A DNA stretch of 64,000 nucleotides from Narthecium ossifragum (taxonomy: Eukaryota; Streptophyta; Magnoliopsida; Dioscoreales; Nartheciaceae): contig OY986965.1 in assembly GCA_963920575.1 (NCBI GenBank), positions 9,441,134-9,505,133 on the forward strand. Direction: 5' to 3'. A program made the translations under genes and the position numbers. Each line of letters starts with the position of its first letter. The stretch's first letter is position 1. The notes under the pieces were generated by a model that had not been told where the DNA came from, did no database searches, and was given only the letters and a program-made list of their open reading frames with translations. Shown here in pieces: positions 22,255 to 34,200 of the stretch.

Positions 22255-23200
22255 CTTAGTTGATATGACCCATTTGGAAACACTTGATCGACCAAGTATG
22301 GTCCTTCCCAGTTGGCCGACCACTTTCCGTATGTAGGGTCATTCTGATCTATAGGTAGGATCGTTTTCCAAACTAAGTCTCCTTCTTGAAAATCTTTGGA
22401 TACTACTCTCTTATTATAGATATCGGCCGCTTTCAACTTTTGTGCCTCTATGTTTTCTAAAGCAATAGCTCGTTGTTCGTCGAGCTCCAAAAGATAGTAC
22501 ATTAATGCTTCTTCATATTCTTCACTAGTTGATCGATCTTGTTCTAAAACTTTGGGCGATAGAACATTTATCTCAGCCGGTAGAACCGCCTCTTGACCAT
22601 ATACCAACTGATAAGGAGTAACCTTAGTACTAGATTTAGGTGTAGTTCTATGTGCCCATAACGCTCTTAGTAATCCTTCATGCCATTGCCTTGGGTTATC
22701 GTCCATCATCTTTCGTATAATTGACTTGATGGTTTTATTAGACGCTTCAGCTTGTCCATTAGACTGGGCATAATAAGGTGTAGAATTGGCCATATGAATT
22801 TTATACTCGGTCAAAAAATTCTTTACCTTAGAACTTACAAACATTGTCCCTTGATCCGACACAATTGTTTGTGGAATGCCAAATCTACATATGATATTCT
22901 CCCAGATGAAGTTTATCACTTGATCATCAGAAACTATTTTCAATGGAATAGCTTCTACCCATTTGGTAAAATAATCTGACACCATAATTACAAATTTGTG
23001 CAACATGGACGATGGAGGGTATATCTTTCCTATAATGTCTATTGCCCAACATCTGAATGGCCAAGGTTTTACAATGATCGATAATTCACTCACTGTTGCC
23101 CGCTGTAATGGACCATGCCTTTGACATGACTCACATCCTTTTGCATACATGGCACATTCCTCCTCCATGCGCGGTCAATAAAAGCCACTGCGTATTATTA
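22255..23200 (-). pseudogene. integrase of element A (interrupted at its C-terminus by the TRIM)
   Basis: The part of pol that inserts cDNA into the genome. Visible are CESC of the zinc-binding region and the catalytic core with its three acids in AIDIIGKI, IVSDQGTMF and NGQAEASNK, followed by a C-terminal domain (WEGPYLVDQVFPNGSYQL). The TRIM cuts the frame near the end; the remaining tail, about 25 codons, is readable on the far side of it at about 21470-21550. The N-terminal side runs into a stop near 23175. Confidence 0.85.
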
Positions 23201-23319
23201 GCCAGCGCATTTTTATGCCGGATTGATGTGCTCCACAGACACCATTATGTATCTCGGCCATCGTCAATTTAGCTTCATCAGGACTTAATCATCGCAATAG
23301 AATCCCATCTGGTCGACGT

Positions 23320-24240
23320 TTATATAAAACGTCGTTTTGTAAAAAAATAGTGTATCGCCTTAAAACGGATTTTTTTATCGACCTTAAGCGATGGATTTTG
23401 TAAAAAAGTGACGATTGGGGTACGCCAATCTGGTTGGCCATCGATTTGATCTATCTCAATTGAGCTATGAGATCGCTCTAGGGAAGACTGTATCGTATCA
23501 TAACTAAAATCGGCCATGCCCCCAAAGTGTTTTAATACTTTATAGCCTGATGCTATTTGGGCGAGGGTATTAGCTTCAACGTTATGTAGTCTTGGAACAA
23601 AAGGTAACTCAAAATCGTTAAAACGATTTAATAAGTGTAGTGCGATTTGATGAAATGGAATTAGTATATCGCTTTGGCACTTATAATGTCCTAGTAGATG
23701 ATTTATCACCAATTGTGAATCACCTTTAATGCGCACATTGGAGACTCCTAAGTCCAATAAAATTTCGAGGCCAATGATTAACGCTTCATATTCAGCATGA
23801 TTATTGGTGCATAACTGCGACGGTGTATACGCAAATTTATATTTGTGTCCAATGGGCGATAGGATTGTAATCCCAAGGCCTGCTCCATTGACATTTTTAG
23901 AACCGTCAAAGTACATCGTCCATGGAATGAGCGATATAATGCTGATCTCTCGCTCTAATTCCTTTGGTATATCTACACAAGAATAATCAGCTAACAAATC
24001 GGCCAATACTTGGCCTTTAACAGCCTTTTGAGAGACAAATTTAATGTCAAACTCAGCTAAAGTTAATACCCAATAACCAATACGCTGATGTAAAATTGGT
24101 CGAGAAAACAAGAATTTCATTTTATTATATTTAGAAATCAAGTAATTAGTTACAGGCTTTAAATAAGCTCTCAACTTGGTACACATGAAATACAAGGCCA
24201 AACATAATTTTCTATGGCCGAGTACTTTTGCTCATAAGGT
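23320..24240 (-). pseudogene. RNase H region of element A (tethered RNase H plus archaeal-type RNase H)
   Basis: It opens with the tail of the RT-linked RNase H (YWVLTLAEFDIKFVSQKAVKGQ, read from about 24080). A second RNase H follows, with YFDGSKNVNGAGLGI, NNHAEYEALIIGLE and IKGDSQLVINHLLGH, and then VEANTLAQIASG. Two RNase H domains in series are diagnostic of Tat elements. The frame is lost on both sides. Confidence 0.8.
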
Positions 24241-25487
24241 AGCAACTGCCTACTTAAATAATACACTGCTCTCTCGAATCCATCTTTTCCATCTTGCACC
24301 AAGAGACCTCCTATCGATCGCTCTGCTGCGGCGATGTAAAGCTTCATGGGATCCTTTTGGCGACGCCATAACTGGTGGCGTTGCTAGATATTTCTTCAAG
24401 CATTCAAATGCTTGTTGATGTCGCTCTTCCCAGACGAAGTCGTCTCCACTCTTCGGTCGTAAGAGCGATGAGAACTCTTGAGTCTTGCCTGCACAATTAA
24501 AAATAAATCTTCTTAAAAAATTCACCTGGCCAAGAAACTTTTGCAGTTCCTTCTTAGTCTTTGGAGGACTAGCCTCAATAATAGACTTCGCCTTTTTTTG
24601 GTCGAGTTCTATACCTCACTGATAGACGAGAAAACCAAGAAAATTCCCTGCTTGTACCACAAATGCACATTTTAAGGGATTTAATTTCAAATTATACTCT
24701 CTCATTCGCTCAAAAGTTTTGATCAATTGCGAAAAATGATCGGCCATAACTGGTGATTTTACCACAATATCATTGACATAAACTTCTATAAAATGACCGA
24801 TCATATCATAAACAATTAAATTCATCGCTCGCCGATAAGTAGCACCGGTATTTTTTAAATCAAAGGGCACAACAACCCATTCATAACTACCAAGCGATCC
24901 TGGACATCTAAATGCCGTTTTATGAACATCATTCTCAGCGATATAGATTTGATTATATCCAGAATACCCATCCATAAACGAATATATCTCATGTCCAGCA
25001 GTTGAATCGACCAAATTATCAACCGATGGACTAGGATACTTATCCTTGGGTGTTGCCAAATTTAAGTTTTTAAAGTTTATACAGACTCTAAGTTTGCCAT
25101 TTTTCTTCTTAACTGGCACTATATTAGAAAGCCATTCTACATATCTGGCCGTTCTAATAAAATTGGCGCTTAACAATCGTTCAATTTCTTTTTTTACTTC
25201 TGGGATTATATTAGGAGCAAAATGCCTTGGCGCTTGCTTGTATGGCTGAAAGTTTGGTCGAGTAGGAAGTTCATGCTCGATGATAGTTCTATCTAGTCCA
25301 GGCAGCTCCTTATAATCCCATGCAAAACAATCCTTATATGAACGTAAAATGGCGATTAGTTCTTACCTTACATCTTGGTCGATAAGCTTGTTGATGAAGG
25401 TTGGACGATGTTCTTCACCATCGCCAAAGTTGATCTCTTCCAGCGGGTCTTGAGCTTGCATGTTTCCACGTTTTCCATAGGGGACTT
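24240..25487 (-). pseudogene. reverse transcriptase of element A
   Basis: RT blocks read on the minus strand: ELPGLDRTIIEHELP, SNIVPVKKKNGKLRVCI, FMDGYSGYNQI, PFDLKNTGATYRRAMN, and the catalytic box as YVNDIVVKS near 24770, where the first acid of the usual DD pair is replaced by Asn. A stop near 24615 and a frame change near 24340 break the frame. Element B separates this part from the protease and gag at 41495 onward. Confidence 0.85.
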
Positions 25488-27727
25488 TGTAGACACCAAT
25501 TTTGACTAAAGTCAAAATTTGGAGTATTTACGAAACTGCCCCTATCCGCCTTAGACATCACTTAAAGTCACACCACCAAGCATAGAAGCCCGAATGCTTA
25601 TAGAGCACACATACACTGCTCTATATGCGATCCTCTACGGTTTTGATGGTATCCTACACAAATTGGGAGAACAAAGGGTGTTTTGGTAATTTTACCCGCC
25701 CAAGGGTATTTTAGGAATTCAGGGCAAAATACATACCCGGACTCTCTAAAATATCCTATCATAACCCTATATAGCTTTTACGGCATCCTACAAAAGCTAA
25801 GTCGATATAGGGGCATTTTGGTAATTTTATCACATCAAGGGTATTTTGGGGATTTAAGTGAAATATATTATTACACTCTCTCCTATACTCCATCATGCCT
25901 TTTATATCGTTCAGATAACATCCTACTTAAATTAAAAGGACTAGGGGGCATTTTGGTAATTTTGTCCACCAAGGGTATTTTGGGAATTTTGACTAAAATA
26001 TGTGTTCAGGATCCCTACAATATCTAAGAAATATCCCCGTATGGTTCTTTATAATATTTTATACAAACCGAAAGCATAAAGGGCATTTCGGTAAGGTTTA
26101 CCTTCTAGGGGTATTTTCGCCATTCTAGCCAAATATAGGAGTGACCCACTTACAACATTCCAAAATAATCCATGGTGGTTTTGAAGGTATCCTATATAAA
26201 CCAAAAAACATGAAAAATGGTATTTTGGTCATTTAGCCCCTCGGGGGTATTTTGGTCATTTACTCTAAATGCACATTTTCCACATACACATGACAAATAT
26301 GCTCAACCCTTTAAAGTATCATATACTTTAGGGGTATTCTTGTCCAAAACATATATGGACTCTACACCAACCAAAGTACCAAAAGGGTATTTTGGTAATT
26401 TCACCCTCATATCAGCCTTCTTAAAACTTTGATGGCATCCTACACAAGTTACGATGGCTGAGGGTATTTTGGTCATTTTAAACCTCTAGGGTATAATTGT
26501 CCAAAATATATGTAAAGACACCTCTACCTGCTTAAGGGGTATTTCGGTCCAAAAACATATATGACCGATAAAAATGGTATTTTGGTAATTTACACTTATC
26601 CCCTTGCCAAAGAGCATTAAGGTTATTGTCTATACCATGTTCAAATATTTGAAAATTCTAGAAAATATTCAAAATTTGAACAAATATGAAATTCAAATTC
26701 AAATTCAGGATTCGAATTCAAATAGATTTGATATCCCCAACCGTAAATCTAAACCACCTAAATCCTATCATCTTAACCACCCAAATCTCAACTCCCCAAC
26801 CAAATTTCAAATCTAAAATCAGCCTAACCAACCTCTCCTAACACCTATAAATAGAGGGGGAGAGGGGTGAAGGCAAAGAGGGCGGAGAAGAGGCATTTGA
26901 GAGCAAAGCCACACTCTGAAAGAGAGGAGGCTGAGCTCTGAAAATCTAAAATTTGTTATTCGCGTTCTTCGCGTTCTTCGTGTTCTTGAAAGTTCTTCAA
27001 GAGATAGCACAACCCACGTGGATTTCAATCCACCCGTTGGGAGTGACTATTGATTCTTGAAGTTCTTCAAGAAATAACGAGACCCGGGTGGATCCAGATC
27101 CACTCGCAAAAGTTGGCTATTGATTCTTGAAGTTTCTTCAACTCTGGAGATCCTTCACCAACTTTTGGAGATCTTGAAGTAGCTCCTTCATCAACTCCCA
27201 AGGGTCCGACACCAAGTCCTCCAGCAGCTCCTGAAGGATCCACAGCAAGCCCACCACCAACTCCTAGAGCAAGTCCTTCATCAAATCGACAAGGTCCTAC
27301 AACAAATTCTTCAGCTCTTGGGGTTCTCCCAACCGAGCCTCTATCAATTTTGAAGACCTGCAGCAACTCCCAGGAGATTAAGAAGGAAGACCAAGGTAGA
27401 TCAACACCAACAACAAGGGTGAGGGTTGGAGGCTTCGCCTCCACCCAATACCCCTTCTACTTCTTCCTTTCTCTCTTTTTAGATGATGTAATAGGATTTT
27501 AAGTCTCGGATCCTTAATCAGGGGTCTTCCCTACGGGGATGTAAATGATGGGTTGCCAGTCTCATCATGAGTATGCATGTCCAAAGAGAAAGAGATATGC
27601 AGCTTGTGATGATACAGGGAACTCAGGAGTGTTGTTCTCACAATCTCCCACCACATGTAAATCGACTTTTGATCACAATAAAATGGGCAAACATCTCACC
27701 CCGAGATAGCGATTTTATTGTCGAACA
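25488..27727 (+). repeat. 5' LTR of element B (2240 bp)
   Basis: It differs from the 3' LTR by about a dozen or so substitutions and two short indels (7 and 9 bp) visible by eye. The first 1.1 kb holds many spaced copies of GGTATTTTGGTAATTTT-like text. The transcription-start region (TATA box at 26845) is followed by GAAGTTCTTCAAGA-type repeats. Confidence 0.95.
26845..26854 (+). promoter_or_regulatory. TATA box of the element B LTR
   Basis: CTATAAATAG followed by a purine run GAGGGGGAGAGG lies at a plausible U3/R border, with the same site in the 3' LTR at about 40623-40632. It would drive the genomic RNA of the element. Confidence 0.6.
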
Positions 27728-27732
27728 AAATC

Positions 27733-27750
27733 TGGCACGCCCGGTGGGAC
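27733..27750 (+). other. primer binding site of element B
   Basis: TGGCACGCCCGGTGGGAC begins five bases after the 5' LTR end. It is identical to the site of element A (46016-46033 on the minus strand). The tRNA it pairs with was not identified. Confidence 0.8.
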
Positions 27751-27892
27751 AACACTCTACCCCTCATCTTTGGATCCGAACCTTAAAATTCCTACATACT
27801 AACATGCTTTCCTTCTCAAACGAAGGATATGGCAAACTATCTTCACATACTAACATATTTCTTCACCAAGACCAAGACCAAGACCAAGGGAT

Positions 27893-28847
27893 ATGGCGCT
27901 CAACAAGGCTTCGTTCAACATATGCTTTGGCGATCTCTGGTTCAACATCCCTCTAGGGAGTGACGGCATGCCAGTGTCCTCAGCGTCATCAACGGTGTCC
28001 CTCACACCTCTGACGACATCTCCGTCAACACCTCCAACAACACCTCCAACAATACTTCCACCCTTGGAGTCCTCTGCTGTCAAATCCCGCCGCAAGCGAC
28101 GAGGGACAACAAGACTTCCGTCAGTCAGATCAAGCGTCCAGCTGCAAACTGATATCAAGACTTCTTCAAGTGGAGCCCATGTTCGTCAAGAATATCGGGA
28201 GAAAACTGCTCACCCGTCGAAGAAAGTCATCAAAGGAGGCAGAGGTGATCACCAGCTGAGATCCACCCCTCTTAGAAGAGATATGCAACCAGCCCCCCCA
28301 TGAAGTTGTCACAACAGACGAAGAAGGTTGGACTACAGTTGTCCCGAGGAGAAAAAGGAAGCCGGTTGCCAAGGCCCCTTCCATCCATAAGATCTTCACA
28401 GCACATACTGAAGATCCCAAAGGAAGAAATCATCCTCAAACCTTTCAACCCTCTGCTGCACAACTCAAGGCGATCAACAAGTCACACAGGACTTGCGCCA
28501 GTAAGCATCAAAACGGTCTCTACACAGCCAGAGGTCAGGTTGAGTTCTTGTACTCTGAGTACAAGCACCGACAGAAGTACTGGGAGTCCAGACTCCCCAG
28601 CTACTACATTTATCTGCAAGATATGGAAACGGCCTACATCAACTACATCAGACGAATGCTCTCCAGATCGAGAAGGGGGTTGAGAAAAGTGACACCAACA
28701 CTTCTCGTCCTAAGCAAAACATCAATGCTTATGAATCTAAGCATCTTCCTGCTAGGGCCAAGAGGCAAGCTGAGAAGAAGCAACAGAATGTTGTCCATCG
28801 CCCGTCATTTTATGCTGGGGGCTTGGGACGCCCTTGCTATGGAGTGA
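27893..28847 (+). pseudogene. ORF1 / gag leader region of element B, frame-shifted
   Basis: The frame opens with MALNKASFNICFGDLWFNIP, followed by a Thr/Pro/Ser-rich stretch and a basic stretch, then stops at 28303. The next frame carries DEEGWTTVVPRRKRK, a pattern I associate with the leader ORF of plant Tat/Athila-type elements, and runs on through at least two more frame changes to 28847. It is probably one ancestral reading frame broken by small indels. Confidence 0.5.
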
Positions 28848-29653
28848 CTTCTAGGGTCATTCATAGAAATCAACAAATCACCCAAAGAGCTCATCCAGCT
28901 CAGATCCCTTCTTCAACAAGTCAGCACATTATCCAGAGAAGCCGTGCTGCTCAAAGAAGATCTGGCATCCTGAAAGAAGTTCCTCAAAAGAACTCTTTTG
29001 ATGTCTTTACTGCAATGCCTATCGGTGTCCAAGACGATGATCCATCTGCTTCAAGTGACAATTCTTCAAACCTCCCCGCCAAGAGAAGGAAAAAGAAGGC
29101 TGTTGTCGAAGAACCACAGGATCTTATCGTCGTCAACCCACATCTAAACCGTCCTCACACTAGAAGCATCACCCGCTCTCTAAGTAGTAAGGATGTGGTT
29201 TTTGAACCCTCAATTGAGCAAGAGTTCCATCCTTCTCCCGAGTCCCCAAGGGAAAAATCAGCTTCACCAGAACGTTATCAAGTTCTTACCACCTCGATGG
29301 AAGAAGAACTTGAGCAGCTGAGGAACGCTCTACAACTAAAAGAGGCAGAGCTAGTCAACTTGAAGGCTCAAATCCCTCATGAACATGATTCGTATGTGGA
29401 GAACACTTCTTCACCCCCTCATGGTCATCAACAACCCCCTCCAAACAATCCCCAACAACAGCCTCTACATGGTAATCATCAGACGCATCCACATGGTAAT
29501 CCATCACCAAACATGGTACCACTGGAGACTGTGCAGCGGATGATCACTGAAAGCATAAGGGCTTTTCAAATGCAAACTCAATATGCTACGAGGCCAGGAT
29601 ACATGAAGCCATATCCAGCCGAAATTGACATAGTTCCATTTCCATTAAACTAG
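28823..29653 (+). pseudogene. N-terminal gag part of element B
   Basis: 276 codons: a basic Arg/Lys cluster (AKRRKKKAV), acidic and Pro-rich linkers, a coiled-coil segment (MEEELEQLRNALQLKEAELV) and a His/Gln/Pro-rich stretch. It ends at a TAG just before the gag core, which continues in another frame. Confidence 0.55.
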
Positions 29654-29781
29654 AGGCAGCTTGCCAAGATACAGCTCACAATGGCGCCTTATTACTCCGC
29701 CAATTTGTACAGACCCTCTATGGCCCAGCTTTCACCTGGTATAGCAAGTTACCACTAGGCTCCGTCACCTCTTGGGAGCAG

Positions 29782-31062
29782 ATGCAAGAAGCATTCCTCC
29801 AAAGGTTTTATAGCACCCAAAGGAACGTGGGAATCACAGAACTCACACAAACGGAGCAAAACTCTCATGAGAAGGCTGCAGACTTCATCAACAGGTGGAG
29901 GAACCTAAGCATCCATTGCCCACAGCCTATTACAGAGGCGGAAGCTGTACGTATGTGTATGAACAACTTGCGCCCAGAAATGGCAGTCTACTTGCAAGGC
30001 GTTCGTCCGCTCACCTTTGAAGAATTGGCCTCCAAGGCCACTGATATTGAAAATTATCTTCAACACGTGGCCCGGAAGACAGGCGCAGTAGATAAGATGT
30101 TTATCAAGAAAGACAAAGCTCCTTCTAAGGGAAAGGCAGTGTTGCAAACATCCACAACACAAGATCATAGGCTCAGAGAAGTCTACACTCCAAAAGGCCA
30201 ACCCCGACCTAGGGATATGCCTTCGGAACCTGCTCCAAGAAGAATAAAGACTCTCAAGGAAAGAATAGAGAAAGAATACTCTTTTCCTAGAGAAGAAGTC
30301 GCAGATATCTTCAAAGGCTTGAAGGACCTTGGACTTATTGAGCTTCCTGAGCCAAGACGTCCTCAGGAAGTAGATAAAGCCAATGAGCCTCTGTATTGCC
30401 ACTATCACAGGATCTTGGGTCACACCATACAAGATTGCTTCATCCTCAAAGATAAAATTCAAAATCTGATTGATGACGGAGTCATGGATGCTGGACTTCT
30501 GAAGAAACTTCAAAAGGGGAAGAAGGTGGAATCAACACACATGATTACCACCGAATTTCCCTCCTCAGAACCTGATGCTTTGTACACTCCTCCAGCAATA
30601 CTGATCGAGAAGTTGGGGTATCCTCCCTCCATGCCTTCTTGTGAAGATGAACATGCACCTGTCTCTCCCTACATTCCCACAGAAGTGCACATGGCCCCCA
30701 TCCTCAAATCTGTTGAAGGGTGTCCCTGGCCAGCATTGGAAGACTTACATCCTCCCAACACCGATGATGAAGAATCCCTGTCCGATGAAGAGCCATGCTA
30801 TGATCGGTATGGGAGACCCTACATCAGCAAGAAGCAGATGAAGAAGAAGGCATTCAAGGAGAGGGTTAGAGCAGCCAGGCTCAACCCCCCAAGATCCTCA
30901 CTCCCACAAGACTGGCAACTAGGGCCGAAAAGATACAGAGCCCCAAAGTACAAGATCTTGAGAAAGGTGATGCCATATGAAGAGATAAACGGCTTCATAC
31001 ACCGAGTTTCCACGGATCTCCAGACCAGGACACCATATGTCCCGGAAACTGATATCTCTTGA
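29782..31062 (+). CDS. gag core of element B (capsid and zinc knuckle)
   Basis: The capsid-type Retrotrans_gag domain is in the first 100 codons (WEQMQEAFLQRFYS, FINRWRNLSIHCP, MAVYLQGVRPLTFEELASKA). A nucleic-acid-binding knuckle CHYHRILGHTIQDC follows near 30395-30440. The frame ends with TGA at 31060-31062 but is the same frame as the following pol, so gag-pol is one frame interrupted by stops. The capsid N-terminus is in another frame upstream. Confidence 0.8.
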   Translation: MQEAFLQRFYSTQRNVGITELTQTEQNSHEKAADFINRWRNLSIHCPQPITEAEAVRMCMNNLRPEMAVYLQGVRPLTFEELASKATDIENYLQHVARKTGAVDKMFIKKDKAPSKGKAVLQTSTTQDHRLREVYTPKGQPRPRDMPSEPAPRRIKTLKERIEKEYSFPREEVADIFKGLKDLGLIELPEPRRPQEVDKANEPLYCHYHRILGHTIQDCFILKDKIQNLIDDGVMDAGLLKKLQKGKKVESTHMITTEFPSSEPDALYTPPAILIEKLGYPPSMPSCEDEHAPVSPYIPTEVHMAPILKSVEGCPWPALEDLHPPNTDDEESLSDEEPCYDRYGRPYISKKQMKKKAFKERVRAARLNPPRSSLPQDWQLGPKRYRAPKYKILRKVMPYEEINGFIHRVSTDLQTRTPYVPETDIS

Positions 31063-31224
31063 GACCACTATCCATGCCTCCCGATAGGAGTCTTCCAAGA
31101 TGACGACCAATCTCTCTGCTTCCCAGAAGAAGAAAATGTCGAAGTCCACGAGATCATCACACGCTCTGGGCGACGACTTCCGGATTCTCAACCACCACGG
31201 GAGAGAAACCCGTTACCGCAAGCA

Positions 31225-34200
31225 GTGCAAGCTACAACCCAAAATAATGTAAACTCTAAGGAGTTAGTAAAGTACAATGTAATTTCTCATTTAAAGAAAG
31301 TACCATCACTGCTTAGCGTGTATGATGCCCTGTGTCTTTCCTCTGATCTCCGCAAATCTCTCATTATCGCTTTATCTTTTCCCGACGATTACTGGGAAGA
31401 AATCCCCCAAAATGATGTCCCTACAGTCGAAACTCTAAATATCGAGTTTACCGATGATGATTTACTACTTGGCTCAAAACCACATAATAGGCCACTGTTA
31501 GTAACCGGAGACATCGATGATATACCCACATCGCGTATAATGCTAGATTGTGGGTCAGCTATCAATCTCTTGCCACTCAAAATACTTCATAAACTGGGGT
31601 ATGACACCCTAGACTTAACAGCTAGTAATATTGTAGTGCAAGGCTTCAACCAAGCTGGTCAACAAGTCCTTGGCTCAATATGCCTAGTCCTGAAATTCCA
31701 AGACTTGGCCACAAGTGTTGTCTTTCATATCATTGATGCTCGTACCTCTTATAATGGATTACTAGGGAGACCTTGGCTCCATGAGTATAAGGTTGTCCCT
31801 TCAACACTTCACCAATGTTTCAAGTACCAAACCCCCGAAGGTGATGTCAAGAGGGTGTTTGCTGATACGAAGCCCTTCACACCAGGGGAGGCGTTTTTTG
31901 CAGATGCCAAGTTCTACTTGGAGCCACCCTTGAAGCTGAAGACACCTATCGCCACACCTCCTACGGAAATGGGTCTCACAGAGAGGTTCACAGCAGATAT
32001 TCAACAAGGAAAGAAGCCTCCTCCAAAAAGGAAGACATATTGTTACATTCGAAGTAGCCAGAGGAAAGCAGGGGACCCCATATTCAAAGTCATTGAAGAG
32101 AAGCTCTCCAAAGCCATTCTTCAAGATTTCCCCATACCCCTCCCCAAAATGGTACCATCACATGTGAAGCCTCCACCAATTAAAGAAGAGGGTCAGTCAA
32201 GTGAAGACAATAGGGAAACAAAATATAATCAGCCCATTAACTTCATCCAAGCATCTATGGTCCAATCTGCCGCCAAAAGATCATTTCTACCTATACCATT
32301 CTATGACGAGAAGCTACTTCACATGATGACTCAAATGGGGTATGATATCAATTCTGGTGAAGGCTTATGTGGAGGTCGTGGTCAAAAGCAACCTTTTGAG
32401 GATATCCTTTCAGATGAACAAATAAAGGCGATCCGATATGGTGAAAAACTACCCTTCCACAAGGCAGGGCTTGGATATCAATTCCAAGTCTGCATGACTT
32501 CCACAGAGCTCATTGATCTCCAAGAAGCGCCTCCCCAACTCGAAGATGGCGGTCAAGCAACTGTTGATGAGCTCGAAGAAATCAACCTAGGGACAGATGA
32601 TGATCCTCGGCCTACTTTCATCCGTGCTCACATGACGCCAAGCGAAAGGGAACAATATATGACCTTCCTTCGTCAAAATAAAGATGTGTTCGCGTGGAAC
32701 TACAAAGAAATGCCAGGCTTGGATACCGGTGTTGCTGTCTATCGTCTCTCCATAAAAGAAGATATCCATCCAATCAAGCAGTCTCAAAGGCGCTTCCGAC
32801 CAGAGTTGATCCCCAAGATCATCGCAGAAGTAGACAAACTCATTAAAGCAAACTTCATTCGAGAGGTCCAATATCCAAAGTGGCTAGCAAATATTGTACC
32901 TGTGAAGAAGAAAAACGGCCAGCTTAGACTCTGTATAGATTTCAGAGATCTAAACAAAGCATGTCCAAAGGATGATTTCCCATTGCCCATATCCGAACTT
33001 ATAGTGGATGCGACAACTGGTCATGAAATCCTTTCTTTCATGGATGGATACTCAGGCTACAACCAGATAAAAATGGCGTCTGAAGATGAGGAACTCACGG
33101 CTTTCCGTACACCCAAAGGAATATTTTGCTACACAGTGATGCCATTTGGGTTAAAGAATGCCGGAGCTACCTATCAGAGAGCTATGACATTTATTTTTAG
33201 TGACCTTCTACACGACATTGTAGAATGCTACGTCGATGACCTTGTGGTGAAAACGAAACATCGACAAGATCATTTCAAGCACCTAACCGAAGTCTTCCAC
33301 AGACTGAGGCGGTACAATTTGAAAATGAACCCCATGAAGTGTGCGTTCGATGTCACATCAGGGAAGCTCCTTGGCTTTGTAGTACGCAGACGAGGAATCG
33401 AGGTCGACCCTTCTAAGGTCAAGGCCATTCTAGAAATGCCACCACCTCGAAATCTTCATGAACTCAAGAGTCTTCAAGGTCGGCTAGCCTATATTCGAAG
33501 ATTCATCTCAAACTTGGCGGGACGTTGCAAACCCTTTTCTCACCTAATGAAGAAAGGGACACCCTTTGAGTGAGATGAAATATGCCAAAATGTATTCCAA
33601 AGCATTAAAGAGTACTTAATCAATCCACCAGTGCTTGCCTCTCCTATCAAGGGAAAGCCTTTGATTCTATATACAACAACCTCTCCTGGATCACTTGGTG
33701 CCCTACTGGCGCAACAAGACAACGAAGGCAAAGAAAGAGCTCTCTATTACCTGAGTAGGACTCTGGTTGGACCCGAGCATAACTATTCAGAAATGGAAAA
33801 AATTTGCCTTTCCTTAGTATTTGCCACCCAGAAGCTCCGTCACTATCTTTTGGAGCACCCTTTACAACTCATTTCTAGAGCTGACCCTTTGCGGTATATA
33901 TTAAATAAATTGACCTTATCTGGGCGACTGGCAAAATGGGCTATGTTATTATCCCAGTTTGATATAACATATGTTCCACAGAAGGCAGTCAAGGGACAAG
34001 CTTTGGCTGACTTCCTTGCTGCTTATCCAATCCCAGATGATGAAGTCCTAAATGATGATCTTCCAGACGAAGAAGTCTTCATGACTGATATTCAATCCTC
34101 TTGGGAAATGTACTTCGATGGAGCCTGCATGCGGTCAGGAGCAGGGGCGGGATTGATCTTTGTTACTCCAGAACAAGCTCTCATCCCCTACTCTTTTACA

